64,000 nucleotides of DNA. It comes from Stomorhina lunata. Its lineage: Eukaryota; Arthropoda; Insecta; Diptera; Rhiniidae. The number at the start of each line of letters is the position of its first letter. The stretch's first letter is position 1. This document shows positions 49,531-59,532 of this stretch, piece after piece. Position numbers and translations under genes: made by a program. Below the pieces are notes generated by a model. The model made no database searches, was not told the DNA's origin, and saw only the letters and a program-made list of their open reading frames with translations. Where the stretch lies: contig OW121743.1 of NCBI GenBank assembly GCA_933228675.1, positions 64,739,540-64,803,539 of the forward strand, read 5' to 3'.

Positions 49531-50765
49531 AAGCTTCTTCTTCGGTTATCCTTGATTCCCAGTGGAGCATAGGGCTTCAACCATCCTTTTATATCGAACT
49601 CTATTGCGAGATTTTAGGCATACATCATTCCATGAATAGTTTGCAGCTTGTAACTACGCATCAATTGACCTTCTCCACGTTCTAGCAGGTGCACCAACAC
49701 GACGGCCGCTTCCTTGTGGATTTCAACGAAGCGCTTGTCGAGCAATGTTGATATTTGGCCTTCGGAGTGTGTGGCCTATCCATCGCCATTTCCGTTAACA
49801 TACCTCTATAGAAGAAGGGATTTGGTTTGTAGCGTTTAGTAGATCTTCATTTCTTATGCGATTTGGCCACCATATATTAAGGATTTGCCACAAGCATTTG
49901 TTTGCACAGGTTTGTAGGCGCTTATCGACGGCATTTGTGCGTTTCCAAGTTTCGCAGCCGTAATACAAGATGGACTTGACATTCGAGTTATATATTTGTA
50001 ACTTAGTTGTTGTTGATATTTGCCGAGATATCCATATAGTTCGGAGAATGCCGAATGCAGATTTTGCGTTATTAATACGCGATTTAATAACCTCGTCGGC
50101 GCCACCTTTTGTAGGGACCAAACTACCAAGATAATTTAAGGTACCTACATATCCAATACCCTCGTTATCCACATTGATGTGTGGCGACGGGTTTGCGCCA
50201 TAGCCTCCAGGCATAATCTTTGTCTTGGAAATATTGATTTCCAGCCCAGCTGCCCGAGATTCAACAGTAATAGCGCTAGTGTTTTCTTGAAGGTGAGCTG
50301 GTCTTTGGCTTAGAAGACATACGTCATCGGCGTATTCCAAGTCCTCGAGTTGTTTAAAGTGTGTCCATTGGATACCACGTCTACCATTCAGTGCCGTACG
50401 CATTATATTGTCGATGACAAGGATAAAAATTATAGGTGATAATATACATCATTGTCTTACTCCAGTAGTAACTTCGAGCGGATTAGACAATTTACCTTTA
50501 TGTAGAACCCGTCATTTAAAGTCCACGTACATTGCCCTAATTAAGTTCAGAATTTTCGATGGCATATTACGGTTTTCTAAAATTCTCCATAGATAGCACC
50601 TGTTGACACTGTCGAAGGCCTTCATGAAGTCGATAAACGGGGGTGCGAAATTCATTACATTGCTCCAGTACAATTCTTACTGTGTTGATTAGATCAACAC
50701 AAGATCTATTCTCTCGGAACCTAAACTGATTTTCGCGGAGTGTTTCAGAAACTGCGTCAGAAACT
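49531..50765 (-). pseudogene. RTE-type LINE copy 2, 5'-truncated
   Basis: A close relative of 38445-39608, with the same 3' end (GAGCATAGGG reversed) and the same C-terminal motifs: LGSLVPTKGGADEVIKSRI, YYGCETWKR, NIWWPNRIRNED. The ORF at 50403-49795 keeps the block missing from copy 1, including WTHFKQLEDLEYADDVCLLS with the YADD catalytic pair. The region 50408-50765 carries further RT sequence in broken frames and ends abruptly at GAAACTGCGTCAG. Copy 2 has a short extra segment near 49705-49735 (CTTGTGGATTTCAACGAAGC) missing from copy 1. No target duplication was identified. Confidence 0.82.
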
Positions 50766-52140
50766 GCTTAACTTGCGATATCTTCATCATCCTCAAGGAG
50801 GGGTATTACTGTGACATTCAAGTCATCTCGTCATCTAGATCGGGGTTCAAGAGGGTTTTCTCTTCCACGTCCGTGTTATCATCGCCAATGCCAAGGCACA
50901 GCTGGGATATCTGATGACTAGATGGATCAGAAGTCACTCCGTCTTATTGGTCGGATTGGACGCACTGTCGTCTTGCTTATCCCATGCCCTGACATCTTCT
51001 CGGTAAACATGCAGAATGATTTTCTCGTAAACGTAAAGGAATCTTCCCACGTATCTGCCGAAGAGGTTTTAGGAACTCCTAAGTCAAGACCTCAGTGATC
51101 TTTCGTAGAGAATCTTTAGGCTTGGAAATCTTTACCACCTTCCAGTCATGGATGGGAAAATTAGGATTTCTAAGTCGAAGAAGCTCTGGAATCTCCTCTT
51201 AAGATGACACGGCCTACATGAAATCTTTTTTCCAAAACTATATCGAGTCTAGTTCCTTCCGATATAACTTCAGTGAGCCTGACTACCGCCTTTTAAAAGA
51301 AACCAAGACCAGACCTCTCATTTTGGCATGCCATCAAATTCACCCTGGTATTCCAGGGTGAATTATGATTGTCCATAATTGTCCTTAAGAACCTTAAAGA
51401 TCACCCCCACCAGTTTCACCTGGATAATATCCCACATTTCGGGAGAGATATATCCATCTGGAAGTCTATTTTTTCCATGCCATTAAATTCACACGGCCCT
51501 GGTACTAATCAGCGACATCGCAGTTCATGATTGTTCTTAAGAACCTTAAAGAGCATCTCCACCAGTTACACCAGGATAATATCCCACCTTTCGGAAGAGA
51601 TATAACCATCAGGATTGCCCCTGTCAATGACAGTTTTTGATTTTGACAGACGGCTTCCTGGCTTACAAAGCGGTCCTCCTCAGATCGTTGCCGTTTAGGC
51701 AAGCCTTTTGACGCTAAGGAGGCTTTACTTGGAAGTTCAGCCAGAGTTTCAGTAGTTTTTGTTTTAGCCGCAATCTTCTCAGGAGTAAGGGAGTCAGCTG
51801 ACTTCCGGCTGCACGTTGGGTCTTGAAAGATGAATGATTATTCACTGCCCTTGGATCCCTTTTCCTTTTGTCCCGAAAACACTGGGTTTTTACCCGAAGC
51901 AGGGGATTTGGTCATTACAGCTTTTGTAGTTTTTGAAGAACAACTCAAAAGCACTTTTAAAGTAGTAATATTTGGAAAGAGGAATGACTGAACTTGGCAG
52001 ACTTCCTCCCTACATTTTCGGCACCAGTAGTTTGTCGGTTGGTTCGCCAGAGCTACCTTGTAGCCTGTGATTGGCTGTCTAGTTTGTCCAGGTGTCGCCA
52101 ACAAACTAGACAAAATCTGAGACTGCTACCGCGGGAGTAG
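50766..52140 (-). pseudogene. LINE ORF1 (gag-like) relic, I/LOA-type
   Basis: The minus strand from 52113 reads SSLLATPGQTRQPITGYKVA and YWCRKCREEVCQ (a Cys-rich patch), then KSPASGKNPVFSGQKEKGSK. From 51702 comes PKRQRSEEDRFVSQEA, and in another frame NPDGYISSERWDII and MLFKVLKNNHEL, which resemble the start of the nucleic-acid-binding domain in ORF1 of RNase H-bearing LINEs. Many stops and shifts follow. It directly abuts RTE copy 2 at 50765. It could belong to the same family as 45249-46800 but is a separate insertion. Confidence 0.55.
51328..51630. repeat. Tandem duplication of about 150-160 bp in the ORF1 relic
   Basis: GCATGCCATCAAATTCACCC at 51328 and CATGCCATTAAATTCACACG at 51477 start two diverged units. 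Both go on with CTGGTA, ATGATTGT, CCTTAAGAACCTTAAAGA, TCCACCAGTT or CCCACCAGTT, GGATAATATCCCAC and TTTCGG. The duplication lies inside coding sequence and would disrupt ORF1. Confidence 0.7.
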
Positions 52141-52389
52141 GGGTTGTATTAAATTTTTGAATCAGTACAAAAATGTTGGATTGTTCCAACTTATAAAAGC
52201 GTTCTCTAGGATAGATCTCCAGACTGAATAGTAACACGATAGATTATAAAATGTTATCCTATCTTTTGGGCTATAGAAAGAATTAAAAATTGGACTCAAA
52301 CAAAATTTATTGACTAAGTTGATTTTACGGAATCCATGAGACTGCATGAATGACTATAGAGTTATAAAGCTTGAACTATTTAGGTTTAA

Positions 52390-52900
52390 GATGACTTAAT
52401 TTGTGATCACTGACCGTGACTTATATCTTGAGATCATTTTGGACTCTAAACTATTTAAGATCCTCAATAAGCAATCTTGGTGTCAAAATCATGACTTACA
52501 CTACATATGTAAATCCTTACTTCTATTAATATTGTCTAGATATTTTCTCAAGTGTTCTCTAATGATTACAGGTAACATAATTATTACGCCTTCTAAGACA
52601 TTTTTTGTTATACTGGCTCTCAGTTGTATTAAGTTCTCAACATATAGCTCTCAACTCGGCAATCAGGTTAAGCACTATCAAAGAATGTTCTCCATCACTC
52701 AAAGGTCACTTAAATACTTTTGATAAACTGAATAATACTACCAAGAACGTTGACCACTCCATACCCCCACATTATTGCTATACCCATTGATATAGTAAAA
52801 GTCCGTGTCCATCTTGTAGAGGTCAAAAGTTTTCAGAACCCCATACTACTACGAGTATCATTTCTAAAGCTCATCAAAAATTCGTTGAAACTGAACACAA
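52390..52900 (+). pseudogene. Fragment of an RNase H-bearing LINE, opposite strand
   Basis: Across three frames the plus strand reads LYLEIILDSKL (52420-52450), MITGNIIITPSKTFFVIL (52560-52615), then QHIALNSAIRLSTIKECSPS (52620-52690) and GHLNTFDKLNNTTKNVDHSI (to 52765). These parallel MITGALRTTPSKALFTML and QIALNSAVRLSTIGTWSHSQ of the LINE at 45249-46800, in the same order. It is a strongly decayed relative with no complete domain. Confidence 0.65.
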
Positions 52901-54095
52901 AAACTTTTATACATTTTATTTTCTGTAAATGATCCCATCCCGTCTGTCATCTGGAAGTACGACAGAGTTTGATCACAACGTTTGCATGCAGGACAATTAA
53001 AATACAATAAAGCGTTTTTCCTTAACATCTTTTTATTTTTTTTCAACACAAACAAAAATAAAGAAAAACCCATTTATTACTTCCCCGACAAAAAAAGAAC
53101 ATCGAGTGCATGTTTGCTTTAAAAACTTTGATCATACAAATGCTCCATTTGAATGAGAGTTGGTTGGTTGGTTATTATTTGCATTAAGCCTTAAACGTGA
53201 TTTGGTACTTTCTTTGATTTGTTCTGCTTAAGAAATTGGACTTTTGACAAACACATTACGTCTACAGCTTAATGACTTTTAATTAAAACGGGGTACTACG
53301 CTTTAAAATCTGATCTGTAGATATATTTCTCTTTTGTGATCAACCAAAACTGGTGGCTTGTGGATATTGACGTTTGTTTAAAAGACATTAGGTCAAGATG
53401 AAAAAAAAAACTTAAGAAATAGAAAAAAAAAACTCGTTAATGTCTGCCATGTGTTTTGGGAGTACTATTACGTGTGATTGTTGTTGGCTTGATCCAGTTT
53501 GTCTTAAAAAGTTTCAGCCATAAAAAAGGCGGAAATCTGCGTATGTCATTTAACCAGTCAACAAACCACAACAGCCATTCCATTCAGTCCGTCTAGTCCG
53601 TCATTCACTTTTTTATTCAATTTTAAGTCATCAGTCTTTTATACTTATGTTATGCATAAAGATCATTATAAAGTTGGTATTTAATAATAAAAGTTGTTTA
53701 GTTTTTTGTTTGATTGTCATTTGTTATGTTGCGGTTTGTCTCTTTTCTTTTGGCTCAATTAAAATTGAATTTTCGTCAATTAACGAATGGGCTTGGCATG
53801 ATTGTTATTCTGTTTTTTTATTCATTCAATCTTCGATTTCTTTTAATTATATTTTTATATGAGAAGTAGCTGATGAATGGTATTTTTTTCAGGTTTATAC
53901 GAATTTTTGTATCAGTAGTTGTTTTGAACCAATAATAGCTACATTTTGGAGATAAACTGGTTAAATAAAATAGTAAAATAATTTAAAAGTTGAAGGAAGT
54001 TTAAAAACTTAAAAGAAAGAGGTTAAGAATAGCAAATCTTTTTTTTTTTCTATTAAATATTTTATATAAAAATTTGTTATCGAAAATCATTTACT
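52901..54095. other. Unique-looking non-coding stretch
   Basis: No supported gene. The 71-codon ORF at 53647-53862 is hydrophobic by composition only, and no domain is seen. A short (TTGG)n run stands at 53160-53172. Confidence 0.3.
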
Positions 54096-54096
54096 C

Positions 54097-54236
54097 AAAA
54101 AGAAGTGTATTTGCATTTGATCCCAATTTATTGATAAAAAGCTAAAAAATGTTTGGCTTTTTATTAATAAATTGGTCTGTTACATTAATAAATAAATGTA
54201 ACAGATTTGGGATCAAATGCAAATACACTTCTTTTT
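54097..54236. repeat. 29-bp-arm hairpin at the edge of array E
   Basis: AAAAAGAAGTGTATTTGCAT and the following TTGATCCCA (54097-54125) are the exact reverse complement of 54208-54236. The loop contains further complementary parts (TTATTGATAAAAAG / CTTTTTATTAATAA, and TCTGTTACATT / AATGTAACAGA). The right arm and its surroundings (54172-54276) recur at 56444-56550. Confidence 0.85.
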
Positions 54237-54279
54237 GAATAATATTTACATCCCGACTATTTTGTTATTTTTTGAGAAA

Positions 54280-56443
54280 ATCATTTACTATAAAAATTTT
54301 TGTATTAAAAATTGTTCGCCATAAAAATTTTTCGATATTGAAAATTTTTCGGTATAGAAAAATTTTTCTGTACAAAAATTTATCTATAGAAAATTTTTTG
54401 ATATAAAAATTTGTCGGTACAGAAAATTTTTTAGTATGAACATTTTTCGACAAAAAATTTTTCTGCCATATAAATTTTTCTGTACACAAATTTTTGTATA
54501 AAAATTTTCAGTTCAAACATTTGTCTTTAGAAAATTTGTTGGTATACAAATTTTCTATTATAAAAATTTTTCTATGGAAACAATTTTATAGCGAAAAAAT
54601 TTTCTTTAAAATAATTTTTGTAACGTAAAATTTTCAATATAAAAAATTTTATAACGAAAGCTCTTTTATAGAAAAAAATTTTATAACGAAAAATTTTCTA
54701 TAGAAAAATTTTTATAACGAAAAATTTTTTATAGAAAAATGTTTATAATGAAAAATTTTCTATAGAATAATTTTTACAATGAAAAATTTTCTACAGAAAA
54801 ATTTTTATAATGACAAATTTTCTATAGAAAAAATTTTATAATGAAAAATTTTCTGTAGAAAAATTTTTATAACGAAAAATTTTCTACAGCAAAAGTTTTT
54901 TACCGAAAAACTTTCTATAGAAAAAATGTTTATAGAAAATTTTTCAATAGCAAAATTTTTTTATTGAAATATTTTCTATAGAAAAATTTTTTATAGAAAA
55001 ATTTATATTAACAAAAAATTTTCTATAGAAAAATTTTTATTAACGAAAAATTTTCTATTTAAAAAATTTTATAATGAAAAATTTTATATCGAAAAATTTT
55101 CTACAGAAAAATTTTTTTTAACGAAAAATTTTTTATAACGAAAAATTTTCTATAGAAAAATTTTTATTAACATAAAATTTTCTATAGAAAAATTTTTATT
55201 AACAAAAAATTTTCTATAGAAAAATTTTTATTAACGAAAAATTTTCTATAGAAAAATTTTTATTAACGAAAAATTTTCTATAGAAAAATTTTTATTAACA
55301 AAAAACTTTCTATAGAAAAATTTTTATTAATGAAAAATTTTCTATAGAAAAATTTTTATTAACGAAAAATTTTCTATAGAAAAATTTTTATTAACGAAAA
55401 ATTTTCTATTTAAAAATTTTTATAATGAAAAATTTTACAACGAAAAATTTTCTATAGAAAAATTATTATTAACGAAAAATTTTCTATAGAAAAATTTTTA
55501 TTAACGAAAAATTTTCTATAGAAAAATTTTTATTAATGAAAAATTTTTTATTGAAAAATTTTTATTAACGAAAAATTTTCTATAGAAAAATTTTTATTAA
55601 CGAAAAATTTTCTATAGAAAAATTTTTATTAACGAAAAATTTTCTATAGAAAAATTTTTATTAACGAAAAATTTTCTATAGAAAAATTTTTATTAACGAA
55701 AAATTTTTATTAACGAAAAATTTTCTATAGAAAAATTTTTATTAACAAAAAATTTTTATTAACGAAAAATTTTTATTAACAAAAAATTTTTATTAACGAA
55801 AAATTTTCTATAGAAAAATTTTTATTAACGAAAAATTTTTATTAACGAAAAATTTTCTATAGAAAAATTTTTATTAACATAAAATTTTCTATAGAAAAAT
55901 TTTTATTAACGAAAAATTTTCTATAGAAAAATTTTTATTAACGAAAAATTTTCTATAGAAAAATTTTTATTAACGAAAAATTTTCTATAGAAAAATTTTT
56001 ATTAACGAAAAATTTTCTATAGAAAAATTTTTATTAACGAAAAATTTTCTATAGAAAAATTTTTATTAACGAAAAATTTTCTATAGAAAAATTTTTAATA
56101 ACGAAAAATTTTCTATAGAAAAATTTTTATTAACGAAAAATTTTCTATAGAAAAATTTTTATTAACGAAAAATTTTCTATAGAAAAATTTTTATTAACGA
56201 AAAATTTTTTATAGAAACATTTTTATTAACGAAAAATGTTTTATAGAAAAATTTTTATAACGAAAAATTTTCTATAGAAAAATTTTCATAACGAAAAATT
56301 TTCTATAGAAAAATTTTTATAACGAAAAATTTTCTATAGAAAAATTTTTATATCGAAACATTTTCTATAGAAAAATTTTTATAACGAAAAATTTTCTATA
56401 AACAAATTTTTATAACAAAAAATTTTCTATAGAAAAATCTTTA
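54280..56443. repeat. Palindromic minisatellite array E1 (32-bp unit)
   Basis: 54280-54560 has units whose spacer reads CGGTATA. From about 54570 the spacer reads ATAACG, and from 55150 TATTAACG, round the same TTTTCTATAGAAAA core. A 32-bp period holds through 55860-56200 with few changes. Some units lack the palindrome (TTTTTATTAACGAAAAA in series at 55690-55850). Non-coding. Confidence 0.92.
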
Positions 56444-56555
56444 TTTGGTCTGTTACATTAATAAATAAATGTAATAGATTTGGGATCAAATGCTCATATT
56501 CATTCTTTTTGATTAATATTAACATCATTACAATTTTGTTATTTTTTAAAAAGTT
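56444..56555. repeat. Repeated array boundary segment
   Basis: GGTCTGTTACATTAATAAAT, AAATGTAATAGATTTGGGAT, CAAATGC and ATTTTGTTATTTTTT repeat the segment at 54172-54276 with few changes and in the same orientation. It lacks the left arm of the hairpin. It marks the start of a second array unit, 2.27 kb after the first. Confidence 0.8.
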
Positions 56556-57865
56556 GAAAATTTTTCAGTAAAAAAAATTTTCTATAGAAAACTTTTCGGT
56601 AAAAAAATTTTTTTTACCGAAAAATTTTCTATAGAAAATTTTTCGGTATAAAAATTTTTCTAGAAAATTTTTCAGTATAAAAATTATTCTAGAAAATTTT
56701 TCAGTATAAAAATTTTTCTATAGAAAATTTTTCGTAAATAAAAATTTTTCTATAGAAAATTTTTCGTTAATAAAAATTTTTCTATAGAAAATTTTTCGTT
56801 AATAAAAATTTTTCTATAGAAAATTTTTCGTTAATAAAAATTTTTCTATAGAAAATTTTTCGTTAATAAAAATTTTTCTATAGAAAATTTTTCGTTAATA
56901 AAAATTTTTCTATAGAAAATTTTTCGTTAATAAAAATTTTTCTATAGAAAATTTTTCGTTAATAAAAATTTTTCTATAGAAAATTTTTCGTTAATAAAAA
57001 TTTTTCTATAGAAAATTTTTCGTTAATAAAAATTTTTCTATAGAAAATTTTTCGTAAATAAAAATTTTTGTATAGAAAATTTTGCGTTAATAAAATTTTT
57101 CGTTAATAAAATTTTTCTATAAAAATTTTTGGTAAAAAATTCTGTAGAAAATTTATCGGTAATGTATCTTTATAAAATTTTATGCTACAAAAATTTCTGT
57201 AGAGAAAATTAAAAAAAAAAATGTATATAAAAATGTTTCTATACAAAATATAATTTTTTTTTATAAAATTTGTCGTTGAAAAAATTTTTCAATAGAAAAC
57301 TTTTTGTTAATAATTTTTTTTTTTAAGAATTAATTATTATTATTATTTTCGATAAAAAAAAATTCGGGTTTAAAAATTGTTTAGATATAAAATTTTTCGG
57401 TGAAAAAATGTTTCTATAGAAAATTTTTGGTTAAAAATTTTTTCTATAGAAAATTTTTCAGTAAAAAGTTTTTCGATAAAAAAAATGTTTCGGCAAAAAA
57501 ATTTTCTATAAAAAATTGTTGGTAAAAAAATTTTTTTCATAGAAAATGTTTCGGTAACAAAAATTCTATAAAAAAATTTTCTATAAAAAATTTTTCGGTA
57601 AGAAAATTTTTCGGAAAAAAATTGTTCCACAGAAATTATTCGGTGATGTTTATTTATAAAATTTGATGCTATATAAATTGGATATAAAAAGTTTTCGATA
57701 TATGAATTTTTCTATAGAGAATTTTTCGGTAAAAAAATTTTTCTATAGAAAGTTTCGGTTAAAAAAAATCTATAAATTTTTATAAAAAATTTTTTTTAGA
57801 AAATTTTTCTTTAAAAAAAATTTTCTATAGAAAATTTGTTTGTTAAAAAGAATTTTTCTATAGTA
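56556..57865. repeat. Palindromic minisatellite array E2, opposite spacer orientation
   Basis: Units read TTTTTCTATAGAAAATTTTT then CGTTAATAAAAA, period 32, nearly perfect from 56730 to 57050. The spacer is the reverse complement of TATTAACG in array E1. Before and after, the spacer is CGGTA(T)A, as at 54300-54500. The flanks decay towards 57865. The reverse-strand ORF here is made of the repeat itself. Confidence 0.92.
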
Positions 57866-59360
57866 ATGCAACAAGGGTATGTATTTAATTTTTTTAAATC
57901 TTTTATTGTTAAAACTTTTTGGTTCCCAAGATCAAAAAGACATGCTACCAATAAAAGGTTCAATTACTTAAGCCTAATTCAAATCCCAGAGATTGGCAAA
58001 GAACAAAGATGTAATTTAAATACAAGCGGAAAAAAAGAACAGCATTTAGTAAAAACTAACAAATAAAATTATTTGTTGAACCAATTATAATTTGCAAACA
58101 AGTGCATACAATTCAAGGATATTGACAAAAATAAAATTTTCATCCTTTTATAAAACTCTACTAAATCCGCACACATTCACAAAAGTAATATCGTAAGAAA
58201 AGATCAGCAACAGAAGCTGAGCATTCCGAATCGGGTATAACCAAGAGAAGGTCAACTAGTAAAATTTCTAAATTTGCAATTGCAGAAAAAAGAACAAAAG
58301 ACTAAACCGGCGTTACGAATGAATAATTATGAAAATAGATCAACAACAACAAAATTGAAGTTGAATTAGCAAAAAAGGATTCGTGTACTAAATGGCAATG
58401 AAACAAAGGATTCTAATAAAAGGATCAACTTTTTGTTTACTTAGCGCCAGGCAATTTAGGCTAAAAACAACAAAGATAGATTGTGAAACTTAACTAAGGA
58501 AATGGCCAACTATTTTGGCACAGCAGGACAACGCAAAAAGGACAATGGAAAACAAAAGCACATGCTCAAAATTAACGCCACCTGAAACAACGAAAAAATT
58601 AGTAAATTTTGTAAGAAAAACAATATAAGATAAAAGGAAGTTGAGATCAGTTACAACTGATCAAGCCAAGGAAAACATATATAGTCACTCATACAAAAAG
58701 GACATGTAATTAATTATTTTTAAGCCCTTCAGGTGAACAAGTGTTTTGTGAAAATGTAATTGTAATATGTTTCTTTATCTCCCTATTTTCTACATTTTTT
58801 TTTGCTAAGATTGATTGTTGTCACTTGTTGTAATTTAGTTGTACATTTCATAGCCTTTTCTATTAGGATTTATTTGTTGAGCCACTGTTAGGAGATTTTT
58901 TTTAAGGAGTGAGTAAAAATTAATTTAAAACAGGATTTAAACTATCCAAGCCTAAGTAAAACAGGTAGCCAACCGTTGATTTAAGGAAAAAAGAAACAGC
59001 TTGTCAATTCATCAATTTTCACAGCAGTAGTTGACGAACTGTTAGTTTTTGGTAGTTTTAGGAAATGTCACTTTTTTCAAGAGAAATGCAATTTTTCAAA
59101 TTTTAGAATTTTTTCTTTTAAAATCATTTTATTTTACTTTTGTAAACATTTTTGATATACTCACAAACATTTTGACATACCCAATTATGCAAATTCTAAT
59201 AGTTTGTACAATGTATCGCAATTTGTACCTAAAGAAAATCCATCTTGAGATTTTTTGCTTAAATAGAATTTCTCTAGATGTACGTGCTAATAATGATGGT
59301 AATGCAGTTTCGATATTGCAGTATCTGGATTGAGCTATTCAGGTTTATTAAAGGTCTGTT
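57866..59360. other. Unique-looking non-coding stretch
   Basis: No gene is supported. The 94-codon ORF at 59049-59333 and the 76-codon ORF at 57836-58066 have no recognisable domain, and the latter starts inside the array. Confidence 0.3.
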
Positions 59361-59502
59361 TTAGGGGCTGTTCACATATTACGTAACGCGATTCCCCCCC
59401 CTTGTAACACATTTTAATAGAAATACGCATACAAAATTCCTCCACAATAACAAATTTCAAAAGAGCCCCCCCCCCTAAGAGCGTTACGTAATATGCCCCT
59501 AA
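59361..59502. mobile_element. Small MITE with TTAGGGG/CCCCTAA ends
   Basis: 142 bases with inverted ends: TTAGGGGCTGTTCACATATT then ACGTAACGC on the left, and GCGTTACGTAATAT then GCCCCTAA on the right. The right arm lacks TGTTCAC. Two C runs (59394-59401, 59466-59475) lie inside. No ORF. If the TTA/TAA belongs to the target, a 3-bp duplication would fit PIF/Harbinger-type elements; the superfamily is not settled. Confidence 0.7.
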
Positions 59503-59532
59503 TTAAAACAATTAAGAAAAAATATATTTTTT

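Noticed and set aside
57370..57630. 86-codon Phe/Lys/Arg-rich ORF on the minus strand, and similar ORFs at 54265-54489, 34545-34799 and 27784-27978
   Set aside because: All lie inside minisatellite arrays and change with unit phase.
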